From positions 62,001 to 126,000 of the forward strand of contig CANLDW010000007.1 in NCBI GenBank assembly GCA_947489525.1: 64,000 nt of DNA, read 5' to 3'. A program made the translations under genes and the position numbers. The notes under the pieces were generated by a model. It was not told the origin of the DNA and ran no database searches. It saw only the letters and a program-made list of their open reading frames with translations. Shown piece by piece: positions 54,158 through 63,637 of the stretch (position 1 is its first letter; each line of letters opens with the position of its first letter). The stretch comes from an uncultured Psychrobacter sp. (lineage in GTDB: Bacteria; Pseudomonadota; Gammaproteobacteria; Pseudomonadales; Moraxellaceae).

Positions 54158-57100
54158 ATGAACAACCAGTCTAACGATATAGTCACGCTTGGATGGCTAC
54201 TACCACTGCTTAATCAGCAATTATCACAGGTATCTGATGACTGGCAATCGGACTCAAACAACGTCGGTTACGAGCAAATGGTGGAGCACTACCACGCTAT
54301 TAGTGGTGCATTGACGATGATCAACTTGCCGGTGTTAGCGAGTCTTGCAAACAAGCTAAGCTTACTTGCAGAACTTGGCGGTAAGCATGATCTCAAAGAT
54401 CACCTACGCGTCGCTCAGTTTTCACACAAGGTATTACAGCGCCAACTGGTACAGTATGTGCAAACAGATAGCTATCATCTGGTCTCTATCAATATGGCTA
54501 GCAATAAGCTTAGTCAGATACTAGCTGAGCTTACCGGTACTGAGCATCAGGTATCAAAGATATCAGACGACAGTCACAACCAACACATTGCGAATAGTGG
54601 TACGGTGAGTGAGACGCTTATCGACGATATAAAAGCAGCCATTCCTGTCTCTGAGGCCTCAGTTCACTTAACCTACGAGCACTATCAACAGCTGCTGGTC
54701 GTATGGCGTCAACAAACTCAGCAATTATTAGCCGCTAATGCTAATAAATCCTCAGTGTTATCCATCCTTCAAAAGGTGAGCCACTACTTGTGGCAAACAG
54801 TCAGTGACGAGGATCTACAGTGCTTATGGTATTTAACAACACTGTGGCTGAATGATTTGGCGCACAACGAAACGCCACTACCTGAGCGCTACGCTACCAT
54901 ATTATCGCAGCTTGATAAGACAATAGAAGCAGGTATCCGCTCCACACCAACAACTGCTGAGCGCCTAACACAGACCAGTAAAGACTTAGTTGCTGCTATC
55001 TACGCTGAACTCACAAGCCTTGAACATAGTAGTGAGCGTACACAAGCGCTGCTAATGGATATGCCGCAGAGCGCAGCACAAGCATCACGCTTTTTACCCT
55101 ATGTATTAAGCGAGCTTGAGACGATTATATTTGGTCTCGATGAGCCAAACACCTTAATAGCACCTCTACGCCACATAAAAGGTCAGCTTGAACGACGGGG
55201 TTGGAGTACGTACGCCGAGCAAATAGATCTTATTATCACTGATATAGAAGCAGGCTTAGCCCTAGAGACAGGATTTGCCCAAGAGCAGTGGCAAGTTGAG
55301 CGCCAACTCCAAGAGCTATATAGCGCGATTTATGAAACTGAACAAGCGATATTCACTAATATAGGCGATGGGGTTTTACCTGTAACCTCCATCGATGCGG
55401 CGATAGACGACGAGACTGAGACGACAGTAGAGCAGACGCTTGAGTCAACCAAAGATATCCGTGAGCTACGTATCGCTGTTGAAGATGTTAAACAAAGTTT
55501 TGATGAGTATATTAAACGCCAGCAAATCCATCTATTACCAACAGCCGATGATCTCAACAGAATTAGCAGCGCGTTTGATGAGATAAAGCTACCCTCTATC
55601 CGTCAAACAACGGACAAGATGGCCGACTTATTCACGCAGATCGCTGAGCATGATATAGAGACCCTAAGCTGGGACGTAGCGCAAGCGCTGGCTGAGAGTT
55701 TAACTTCCATTGAGCTATTGCTTGACTATCTAGCTCAACAAGTGTTTGAGCAAAAGCTTGCCGATCAAGCACAGACGCATATCGACAAAGCGCTGACGCT
55801 TTTTGCTGCGCGCTTAGAAACACCAGAGGTTCAAAAGGACGCTGCCGATACACATTTGCAAGCGGTAATTGCCAATGATGTACTGCGCTATGATGATAGT
55901 GGCGAGGTACCACCTGTCTCCTTTAACGATAGCGCTGATACAGCTGAAGACAATACTACTAGGGCGAATAGTACTGAAGCGAATAGTATTGAAGCGAATA
56001 GTATTGAAGCGAATAGTATTGAAGCGAATAGTATTGAAGCGAATAGTATTGAAGCGAATAGTAGCGAAGAAGACGCTGATAGTGAGGCGTTGTTACAGGT
56101 GCGTGAGCAGCTCAAAGCTGATAGTTTTGACATAGATGAAGAAATTCGTGAGATATTTATCGAAGAAGCGCAAGAGGTTGTTGAAAATCTAGAGGACTTT
56201 TTACCGATTTGGCAACAAGACGCCCATGATTTGACGCCGCTAACAGAAGTACGGCGTGGCTTTCATACTCTAAAAGGCTCAGGTCGTATGGTTGGTGCTT
56301 TTAGCGTTAGCGAGATGGCATGGTCTATCGAGAATATGCTAAACCGTCTCTTGGATAAAACGCTACCCGTAACCGATGACATCGTTACCCTAGTGATGGA
56401 TACGGTAAGCGTATTACCTGCACTGATCACTGACTTTGCAACGCAGCAAGCTCCCAGTGTTGATCCTGCTAAAATCATTCTACAAAGCCAAAATATCATG
56501 AACGGACAGCCCATTCATTTTGGACTGACAGCGACTAATAAAGAGCTAGAGACGCCTACATCGCAACCACTACAGTCAGATAACACCACTGATACTCAAG
56601 AGTCCACGCCTGTCAGTACTAGTAGTGACGATGATGTAGTAATTCATAGTCAAGTACCTGCGGTGCTTGTGCCCTTTATGGACGAGGCTATGCAAATGCC
56701 GGCAGATGCCGATGATGCTGATCCTGATATCAAAGAGATCTTTATTGAAGAGGCGAATGAGGTACTCACTGATATCGTTCCTGAGTTCGAGCAGTGGCGC
56801 TTAGCATCTGATGACCTAAATAAGCTTACAGATATCCGTCGCGGCTTTCATACCCTGAAGGGTTCAGGGCGTATGGTCGGTGCTAACTATAGTGCTGAGC
56901 TGGCATGGTCTGTTGAGAACATGCTCAATCGTGTTTTAGATAATTCGATCGATGTGACTCAAGATATTAAGCAACTCATAGGTGATGTGCTTGCAGCTTA
57001 TCCTAAAATAGTCGCTACCTTTGAAAACGACAGCACAGAGTATCCAGCGCTCGTCCCTTTTTGGATCGCTTGCGCTAACGCTTATAGTAAAAAGCATACT

Positions 57101-60100
57101 GAAGCGTTTAGCTACGCTGAGCTATCAGCGCAACTATTTAACGTAAACGCTGACTCCGATATTGCAGTGCAAGAAGACAGCGATAACATATTGCAAAGCA
57201 TTCATTCAGTCAATGAGATTATGGCTGAAACGCCTGTTGTTCGTATCCCGCAAAGTGAGGAAGAGCAAGAGTTTTGTGAGATATTTATCTCTGAAGCTGA
57301 AGACTTGTTAGCAGATATCAACACCTTTGTGACCGAGCATCAAGATGAGTCTTATGTTGAGGTGAGCGATGAGATTGTCCGTGCTTTTCATACCTTAAGG
57401 GCGGCTTCTGGATCCAGTGCTTTAGCTGCTATCAGTGATATCAGCGCTACTATCGAACAAAGCCTAGAGCAGCTCCAACAGCAAGACATGCCAATGAGTG
57501 CGCAGCACTTGCAAGCGTTAATGCAGTCGGTCACTCTGATTACAGGTTACTTGGACAACTACAAACAAAAGCTAAAGCCGCAGCCATCGATAGACGCGCC
57601 CGCTCAATCCGAGCATGATCTAGCATCACTACAAGCGATGCTAGATGATAGTGACCATACAGCGCCGACAACAGATAATAAGTTAAGTGTGGCTCAGCTC
57701 TTAGACAATCAGATCGACGCATTACTAGATGCTGAATGGGAGCTAAGAGATGCGCTCAGCGATGTTAATGATGAGGGTGTTCAAGCCTACTTACAAGGGC
57801 AAATAGCGCAAATAGAGCACTTGTCTACTAAAGCAGCAGATTCACCAAAGTTCACTGCTGTTCTAGACGAGCTTGGTCAGGCCTACACCTATCTGACCGA
57901 GCACCCTGAACAAGCGCGCGAGTCTGATGTACAAGACAAGCTGCTCGCAGGACACGCGCAGCTCGTTGGTTTGTTTGATGCGTTAGCAGGCAGTACCTCA
58001 CTGAAGGTTGATGAACACGTCCTCACAGAGCTTAATAGCTTTTCTCAAAGCGACGAAGAGTCAGCGGCAACGGCTGATAGCTTGGCAGTAGAGAGTACTG
58101 ATATCAAAGCGAATGACGCTGCTGACAATAACGTACCGAGCGTTAACAGCCGTGCTACCTCTGAGGTTGATATCGAAAATATCGATGCCGATGCTGAGCT
58201 GCTTGAGATCTTTTTAGAAGAAGCGCAAGAGATTGATAATGTCCTCGCTGAAAACTTTAATAAATGGCGTGAGGATATCACTAATACTAATACCTTAAAG
58301 ATACTACAGCGTCACCTGCATACAATTAAAGGCGGCGCACGAATGGCAGGCATCCGCAGTATTGGTGATCTGACTCATGAAGTTGAAAGTATATACGAGG
58401 CGTTTGTAGAAGGTAGGAAAACGCCAACGCTACAGTGGCTATCAATTATGCAAATGGTGCAAGATACGCTATCAAGACAGATCACGTATATCCTCAAGCA
58501 TCAGCAATCGTTTTTTGCAACAACCCTTATTGAGCAGTTGCAGACCCTTGAAAAAGCAGCAGCGCTACCAGAGTCAGTCACCCTTGTTGTACCTATACCA
58601 GATCAAGGTAGCGTGCAAGCGGCGAATGAAGAGCACTCAGAAGTTCCAGCACAGTCAACATCAGCGAACACAGCGCCTAGCATAGATAAGCTTATCGAAC
58701 AGTCTTGGAGCGGTAGTCTGCCGGATCCTGATATTCTAGAGGTGTTCTTAGAAGAAGCTGAAGAACTGATCAATCGCAATAAATACTTACAGCTATTTTT
58801 AGACAATACGAATGATACCGTAGCGGTACAAGCATTGCAGCGTGATCTGCACACGATCAAAGGCGGCGCGCGTATGGTAGCGGCCAACGGTATCGCAGAT
58901 CTAGCGCATGAGATGGAGACGGTATACGAAGCTATCGATAACCGTCGCCGCCCTGCAACGCAAAAAGTTTTAGAGCTACTCGTCACTTGTCACGATTGGC
59001 TTGCCGATGCGGTATTTATCCTAAGACAGCAAGTCAATCCGCCAGTACCGGCGCAACTGATCGACGCGCTGCAAACCTATATCCATAGTCCAGATAGTCT
59101 AAAGCAAATCCCTGATGAGTCCTTGCAAGCAACACGTACCTCAGTGCAAACGGCTAAGAAGTTAAAAGGACAGCGTGAGCTTAACCATGACATTAGTAGT
59201 ATGCCGCCCATGGTTGCAAGCTTTGATGAGCAAGAGCAGAACCTCAGTAATAATGAGATGATACGTATATCAAGTAACCTCATTGAGCGCATGATCAACC
59301 TATCAGGTGAATCAGCGATCAACCGTGCTCGCATCGATATGGGTATGAGTAGTCTGACCAATAGCATCGAGGAGATGGGTACGACGGTACAGCGTTTAGC
59401 TGATCAGCTACGCCGTATGGAGATTGAGCTTGAAGCTCAAATATTATCACAGATCGACAATGAACTGATCACTGATGAAGACTTTGACCCGCTGGAGATG
59501 GATCAGTACTCATCACTCAACCAGCTGTCAAAGTCATTGACGGAGTCAGCCTCGGATCTGGTCGATATTAATAACACCTTGTTAGAAAAAACGCGCGACA
59601 GTGAAAACTTATTGCTGCAGCTATCGCGCACGCAAACCGAGCTACAAGATGGTCTAATGAACTCGCGGATGGTACCTTTTACTCGGGTAACACCAAGGCT
59701 TGAGCGCGTCGTGCGTCAAACAGCAAACGAGCTCAATAAGTCTGTTGAGTTAAGTATTATCAACGCTGATGATGAGATGGATAGAACCATTCTTGAGCGC
59801 ATTACCTCACCACTTGAGCACATGCTACGTAATGCAGTCGATCATGGTATTGAGGATGCTGATACACGGCAAAAATCTGGCAAATCACGTACTGGACATA
59901 TCACCCTTGAGGTCTTACGTGAAGGGAGTGAGATCGTCATCAACCTATCGGATGATGGACGCGGTATCAACGTCGACGCGGTACGCCAAAAGGCGATTGC
60001 TCAGGGCTTGATGAGCGCGGATGATACCAGCTTGTCAGACATCGATATCATGCAGTATATCTTTAACGCAGGTCTTAGTACCACTCAAAAGGTAACGCAA

Positions 60101-61099
60101 ATCTCAGGACGCGGCGTCGGCATGGACGTAGTCATCAGTGAGATCCGTCAGCTCGGCGGTGTTGTCACTGTGGTATCGGAGCCGGGTCATGGTTCTCGCT
60201 TTACGATGCGTATGCCGCTTACCGTTGCCGTATCCGATGCGTTAGTGGTACGCGCCGCAGATCGTTACTATGCTATTCCACTTGTACAGATTGAGCGCGT
60301 CGTACGTATTAACCCTGAGAAGCTCTACGACTACTACCAGTCTAATGATGCCACTATTCGTATTGAAGACGGTGATTATCGCGTGCGCTATCTAAACGAG
60401 ATCCTATCAGGTAATAAGCTCAACGAGTTGGTCGTCAATACAAATACCAGCTTACCGCTGATCATCATCAAAAACCGCACGGGACAAAACATCGCCCTAC
60501 AGGTCGACCAGATCGCCGGGTCGCGTATAGAAGTCGTGGTCAAGCCACTCGGTCAACAGCTCTCTCATCTAGAAGGCATATCAGCGGCAACTATCATGGG
60601 TGATGGTTCCGTTATGCTGATCTTAGATCTTATTGCTCTTATGCGTAACGCTCCAGTGCAAAAGGCGAAAGACGTGACGCCAAGCGAGCAGTACGCTAGT
60701 ACGCAATCGCAGCCGACTATTTTGGTAGTGGATGACTCAGTGACCGTGCGTAAAGTAACCTCACGCTTCTTAGAGCGTCAAGGTCTCAACGTAGTGCTAG
60801 CAAAAGATGGCGTAGATGCTATTGAGATATTGCAAGAGACGGTTCCTGACCTGATCTTGCTAGACATTGAGATGCCGCGCATGGATGGTTTTGAGGTGGC
60901 GACGCAAATCAGGTACAACTCCCGCTTGCAGCATATTCCCATTATTATGATCACATCACGAACGGGTGAGAAGCATCGTGAACGCGCCTTTGAGATCGGT
61001 GTTAACGACTATATGGGTAAACCCTTCCAAGAAAACCAGCTGCTAGATAAGATGCAAAACTTATTGGGCAAAAAAGTCAGTTTAACGTATGAACTATGA
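54158..61099 (+). CDS. chpA: Hybrid chemotaxis kinase ChpA with several Hpt domains
   Basis: A 2313-residue cytoplasmic hybrid kinase. A FimL/Hpt-like N-terminal domain is followed by Hpt modules with histidines at about 703 and 898 (HTLKGSGRM), 1078 (HTLRAASGS, variant), 1388 and 1565 (HTIKGGARM). After a dimerisation helix (about 1698, MIRISSNLIERMINLSGE) come the ATP-binding domain with N-box HMLRNAVDHGIED near 1888 and DDGRGI, a CheW domain (about 2024-2170) and a receiver at 2186-2307 with phosphorylated D2236 (LLDIEMPRMDG). It relays phosphate to PilG and PilH. A 7-unit EANSI repeat lies at 602-636. Its stop overlaps chpB by 11 bases. Confidence 0.95.
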   Translation: MNNQSNDIVTLGWLLPLLNQQLSQVSDDWQSDSNNVGYEQMVEHYHAISGALTMINLPVLASLANKLSLLAELGGKHDLKDHLRVAQFSHKVLQRQLVQYVQTDSYHLVSINMASNKLSQILAELTGTEHQVSKISDDSHNQHIANSGTVSETLIDDIKAAIPVSEASVHLTYEHYQQLLVVWRQQTQQLLAANANKSSVLSILQKVSHYLWQTVSDEDLQCLWYLTTLWLNDLAHNETPLPERYATILSQLDKTIEAGIRSTPTTAERLTQTSKDLVAAIYAELTSLEHSSERTQALLMDMPQSAAQASRFLPYVLSELETIIFGLDEPNTLIAPLRHIKGQLERRGWSTYAEQIDLIITDIEAGLALETGFAQEQWQVERQLQELYSAIYETEQAIFTNIGDGVLPVTSIDAAIDDETETTVEQTLESTKDIRELRIAVEDVKQSFDEYIKRQQIHLLPTADDLNRISSAFDEIKLPSIRQTTDKMADLFTQIAEHDIETLSWDVAQALAESLTSIELLLDYLAQQVFEQKLADQAQTHIDKALTLFAARLETPEVQKDAADTHLQAVIANDVLRYDDSGEVPPVSFNDSADTAEDNTTRANSTEANSIEANSIEANSIEANSIEANSIEANSSEEDADSEALLQVREQLKADSFDIDEEIREIFIEEAQEVVENLEDFLPIWQQDAHDLTPLTEVRRGFHTLKGSGRMVGAFSVSEMAWSIENMLNRLLDKTLPVTDDIVTLVMDTVSVLPALITDFATQQAPSVDPAKIILQSQNIMNGQPIHFGLTATNKELETPTSQPLQSDNTTDTQESTPVSTSSDDDVVIHSQVPAVLVPFMDEAMQMPADADDADPDIKEIFIEEANEVLTDIVPEFEQWRLASDDLNKLTDIRRGFHTLKGSGRMVGANYSAELAWSVENMLNRVLDNSIDVTQDIKQLIGDVLAAYPKIVATFENDSTEYPALVPFWIACANAYSKKHTEAFSYAELSAQLFNVNADSDIAVQEDSDNILQSIHSVNEIMAETPVVRIPQSEEEQEFCEIFISEAEDLLADINTFVTEHQDESYVEVSDEIVRAFHTLRAASGSSALAAISDISATIEQSLEQLQQQDMPMSAQHLQALMQSVTLITGYLDNYKQKLKPQPSIDAPAQSEHDLASLQAMLDDSDHTAPTTDNKLSVAQLLDNQIDALLDAEWELRDALSDVNDEGVQAYLQGQIAQIEHLSTKAADSPKFTAVLDELGQAYTYLTEHPEQARESDVQDKLLAGHAQLVGLFDALAGSTSLKVDEHVLTELNSFSQSDEESAATADSLAVESTDIKANDAADNNVPSVNSRATSEVDIENIDADAELLEIFLEEAQEIDNVLAENFNKWREDITNTNTLKILQRHLHTIKGGARMAGIRSIGDLTHEVESIYEAFVEGRKTPTLQWLSIMQMVQDTLSRQITYILKHQQSFFATTLIEQLQTLEKAAALPESVTLVVPIPDQGSVQAANEEHSEVPAQSTSANTAPSIDKLIEQSWSGSLPDPDILEVFLEEAEELINRNKYLQLFLDNTNDTVAVQALQRDLHTIKGGARMVAANGIADLAHEMETVYEAIDNRRRPATQKVLELLVTCHDWLADAVFILRQQVNPPVPAQLIDALQTYIHSPDSLKQIPDESLQATRTSVQTAKKLKGQRELNHDISSMPPMVASFDEQEQNLSNNEMIRISSNLIERMINLSGESAINRARIDMGMSSLTNSIEEMGTTVQRLADQLRRMEIELEAQILSQIDNELITDEDFDPLEMDQYSSLNQLSKSLTESASDLVDINNTLLEKTRDSENLLLQLSRTQTELQDGLMNSRMVPFTRVTPRLERVVRQTANELNKSVELSIINADDEMDRTILERITSPLEHMLRNAVDHGIEDADTRQKSGKSRTGHITLEVLREGSEIVINLSDDGRGINVDAVRQKAIAQGLMSADDTSLSDIDIMQYIFNAGLSTTQKVTQISGRGVGMDVVISEIRQLGGVVTVVSEPGHGSRFTMRMPLTVAVSDALVVRAADRYYAIPLVQIERVVRINPEKLYDYYQSNDATIRIEDGDYRVRYLNEILSGNKLNELVVNTNTSLPLIIIKNRTGQNIALQVDQIAGSRIEVVVKPLGQQLSHLEGISAATIMGDGSVMLILDLIALMRNAPVQKAKDVTPSEQYASTQSQPTILVVDDSVTVRKVTSRFLERQGLNVVLAKDGVDAIEILQETVPDLILLDIEMPRMDGFEVATQIRYNSRLQHIPIIMITSRTGEKHRERAFEIGVNDYMGKPFQENQLLDKMQNLLGKKVSLTYEL
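55961..56065 (+). repeat. 15-bp tandem repeat within chpA
   Basis: GAAGCGAATAGTATT occurs five times perfectly (55976-56050), with one imperfect unit on each side, encoding (Glu-Ala-Asn-Ser-Ile)n between two Hpt domains of ChpA. The unit is a multiple of three so copy number can change in frame. Confidence 0.95.
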
Positions 61100-62081
61100 G
61101 ACCACACTGACAGCGGCTAAGGAGCGCTCTCGTAGTAAGATTAGAGTCTTAGTGATTGCCGAGAGTCATCCTCAGCGTACTGCGTTTAACGATACGGTGC
61201 GTCATTGTGGATTTACACTGGTGGACTCAATCTCGCCGCTACAACTACAAGCAAAGCTTGCTACTTATCAAGACATTGATATATGGCTTGTTGATAGTAC
61301 TTATGACGATAAGATTGCGGAGGCAACACGCATCTCAAAACCTATCTCAGTGCTTATTGGGTTTAGTCAAGCACCATATATAAATGAGCCGCGCCAGTAT
61401 GCTAAATGGCAGCGCAAGCTTAAACGCAAGCTATCGCAGATGCTTGCATTGCCAGATTTATTAGAGCGCCCTGTTTATGAAAAAAGCGCTCATGAATGGC
61501 GTTATGTGGTTTTTTTGGGTGCTTCGATGGGTGGACCACAAGCTATTAAAGAATTCTTGGATCACCTATCACCACAGCTACCTATCAGTATTTTACTTGC
61601 CCATCACTTTAATCAAGCGATGCTTGGTACTTTACCGCGTATCCTGAATCGTCACAATGAATGGCACTGTCAGATTATAACCTCTTCTCAGCGCTTACAA
61701 ATGGGACAGTGCTTGATTGCGCCTATCGATAAGCAAATCGTTTGTGACTCGACTGGGCGCGTTATACTTCTCGATAAGGTATGGGTAGGGGAGTACAAGC
61801 CAAATATAGGTCAGATACTTAAAAACACAAGCGATGTCTATGGTAGTGAGCTTATCAATATCATATTCTCTGGCATGGGCAATGATGGTACGCAGTTTTT
61901 AGATCAAATCCAAGACAATAAAAGCCAGTTATGGGCGCAAGATCCTAAGCTCAGCGTCTGTCCATCTCAGCCCAAAGCCATTGTAGATTCAGGATACTGC
62001 CACTTTGTAGGGGGTCCGCGCGCTCTGGCAGAAAAACTTACCGATTATGTTGGTGCGGCGCAGATAGCCTTTTCACGTTAA
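61089..62081 (+). CDS. chpB: Receptor methylesterase ChpB (CheB-like)
   Basis: A 330-residue protein. An N-terminal receiver-like region (KIRVLVIAESHPQRTAFNDTVRHCGF) lacks the usual DD acidic pair; the place of the phosphorylated Asp is IWLVDSTYDD. The catalytic CheB domain has the triad S in GASMGGPQAI, H in LAHHFNQAML and D in FSGMGNDGT. It removes methyl groups from PilJ. It overlaps chpA by 11 bases. A degenerate receiver suggests that its activity may not depend on phosphorylation. Confidence 0.9.
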   Translation: MNYETTLTAAKERSRSKIRVLVIAESHPQRTAFNDTVRHCGFTLVDSISPLQLQAKLATYQDIDIWLVDSTYDDKIAEATRISKPISVLIGFSQAPYINEPRQYAKWQRKLKRKLSQMLALPDLLERPVYEKSAHEWRYVVFLGASMGGPQAIKEFLDHLSPQLPISILLAHHFNQAMLGTLPRILNRHNEWHCQIITSSQRLQMGQCLIAPIDKQIVCDSTGRVILLDKVWVGEYKPNIGQILKNTSDVYGSELINIIFSGMGNDGTQFLDQIQDNKSQLWAQDPKLSVCPSQPKAIVDSGYCHFVGGPRALAEKLTDYVGAAQIAFSR

Positions 62082-62098
62082 TTTATTGTGAGCGATGT

Positions 62099-62677
62099 AT
62101 GAAACAGATCTTAAAACACTCATTTGAAGCTGTAAGCTTATTGACTACCGAAAATGGTCTACTTGATATCACGATTATCCCAGCCACTAATCAACCTGAT
62201 TGGATCGTACCTAGCAGTTTGGTACTGAGCGTAGATGACTTTGATGAATGGGTTTGGAATTATCAGTGGCAACAGCAGGAGGTAGCAGTATTTCATCTTT
62301 TACCTCCCGAAAAAACGCCAAGCAAGATGATCGTACTTGAAGGCAATACCTCAGCACACCGTATCGCACTGCAAACGACAGGTGAGATCAAGCAGCGTCA
62401 AGTCCGTATATCTGATGTCAAGGATATCGACTTACCTGAGCGCTACGTTACTATGAGTCAAGATAACGAGCATGCCGAAGCCAAGACCAGTCAGCCTGTA
62501 GGTAGTAGTCATAACGCAAATAATAATGATCACACTGAAAAACAGACAAGCGCAGAGCGCTTTAGAGAAAATGTTGTGCTATCCTATTTATTCCAAACGG
62601 TAGCTATTGATAGCACGCCTTATTTAGTCGCTGATCTCGATAAAATTGCGCATCAACTGGTTGATCTAGACAGCTGA
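62099..62677 (+). CDS. ChpC-like chemotaxis accessory protein
   Basis: A 192-residue protein whose N- and C-terminal parts (LKHSFEAVSLLTTENGLLDITIIPATNQP and VVLSYLFQTVAIDSTPYLVADLDKIAHQLV) are separated by a Gln/Asn/Ser/His-rich linker (about 125-155). The position after chpB and a CheW-like strand pattern suggest a ChpC-type coupling protein, although no CheW hallmark motif is clear. It may have lost the scaffold residues. The ATG lies 17 bases after the chpB stop. Alternative: an unrelated pilus accessory protein. Confidence 0.6.
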   Translation: MKQILKHSFEAVSLLTTENGLLDITIIPATNQPDWIVPSSLVLSVDDFDEWVWNYQWQQQEVAVFHLLPPEKTPSKMIVLEGNTSAHRIALQTTGEIKQRQVRISDVKDIDLPERYVTMSQDNEHAEAKTSQPVGSSHNANNNDHTEKQTSAERFRENVVLSYLFQTVAIDSTPYLVADLDKIAHQLVDLDS

Positions 62678-62727
62678 TCGATAGCGCAACCCGTTAGGAA
62701 TACTGTAAGCCCTAACAGGATTTATAT

Positions 62728-63255
62728 ATGACAAGTCTTACCTCAAGGATTCAAAAGTGGCCGCTGAGCAGCCGCGTGTTTCACTGGATAAGTGCGCTAC
62801 TGCTGCTAGTGACGTGGTTTATGATATTATTGCACGATAATTTGCCCAGTAATACTTATATTGGATTACACAAAGCTTTTGGCATCAGCTTGCTGTGCTG
62901 GATGATTGCGCGCGTGCTCAATCGTGTTGTTACTCCGACGCCGCCACCTGTCATCATGCCAAAGTGGCAACTACTGCTCTCAAAGATATCGCACTTCATT
63001 TTATATGCGTTACTGATAGCTATGCCACTTGCTGGACTTTTAATGTCCGTCTATGGTGGTCGTGCTGTTGATATGTTTGGCTTGTTTGATATCCCGGTGT
63101 TTGTCAGTCCAGATCGCACTATGGCGCGTTTTTTTAATGATGTGCACACCGATATTATCTGGCCGCTGATTATTGCCTTTACTGCGATCCATATCGGTGC
63201 AGCGCTCTACCACCAGTACATCAAAAAAGACAATTTGCTGACGCGTATGAAATAA
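62728..63255 (+). CDS. Cytochrome b561 family protein
   Basis: A 175-residue four-helix membrane cytochrome. Conserved haem-ligand histidines are in RVFHWISALLLL, YIGLHKAFGIS, ISHFILYALLIAMPLAG and IAFTAIHIGAALYH, as in YodB/CybB-type proteins that bind two haems b and pass electrons from quinol in the inner membrane. Acceptor unknown. AACAGGATTT lies ahead of the ATG. A terminator follows at 63275. Confidence 0.9.
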   Translation: MTSLTSRIQKWPLSSRVFHWISALLLLVTWFMILLHDNLPSNTYIGLHKAFGISLLCWMIARVLNRVVTPTPPPVIMPKWQLLLSKISHFILYALLIAMPLAGLLMSVYGGRAVDMFGLFDIPVFVSPDRTMARFFNDVHTDIIWPLIIAFTAIHIGAALYHQYIKKDNLLTRMK

Positions 63256-63274
63256 ATTGCCAAGCAAACATAAT

Positions 63275-63304
63275 AAAGCCCTAACGATACCGTTAGGGCT
63301 TTAT
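63275..63304. terminator. Rho-independent terminator between b561 and minE
   Basis: AAAGCCCTAACG pairs with CGTTAGGGCTTT, flanked by A and T; it lies between convergent genes and can act for both. Confidence 0.85.
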
Positions 63305-63346
63305 TCTTAAGATCTAAAATGTCTTATCTGGCAAACTTACTGAGCA

Positions 63347-63637
63347 CTAGCGTTTATGCTCAGGTAAGTTAATATTCATCTCTAGTACATCTAGGCTATC
63401 TTCTGAACGGTGATTAATATTCACATCATCAATCTGCACGCCGTTAACATACTTATTAACCACTTCAAGTATTTCACGCTTCATTTTTTCAATGCGATCA
63501 GCGGTCAAACGATTATTTAGACGGTTTTCACTGGCAACAATAACTTTTAGGCGCTCGGTAGCAAGATTTGCACTACCAGCATTGCGGTTATCATCAGCAC
63601 CAAATAAATTGCTCCAAAATCCTTTTTTCTTGCTCAT
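63347..63637 (-). CDS. minE: Cell division topological factor MinE
   Basis: A 96-residue protein that drives the pole-to-pole oscillation of MinD. The N-terminal part has FWSNLFG and the anti-MinCD region ([12 protein letters not shown]), and the C-terminal topological domain reads [32 protein letters not shown]. Its start shares one base with the minD stop (63637). The length is slightly above the E. coli 88 residues because of a [10 protein letters not shown] insert. Confidence 0.95.
   Translation of the reverse strand: MSKKKGFWSNLFGADDNRNAGSANLATERLKVIVASENRLNNRLTADRIEKMKREILEVVNKYVNGVQIDDVNINHRSEDSLDVLEMNINLPEHKR

Noticed and set aside
55888..56133. Reading frame of 81 codons antisense to chpA encoding a repetitive hydrophobic peptide
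   Set aside because: It is the mirror of the 15-bp repeat in chpA, with no ribosome-binding site; the sense frame is a well-supported kinase.
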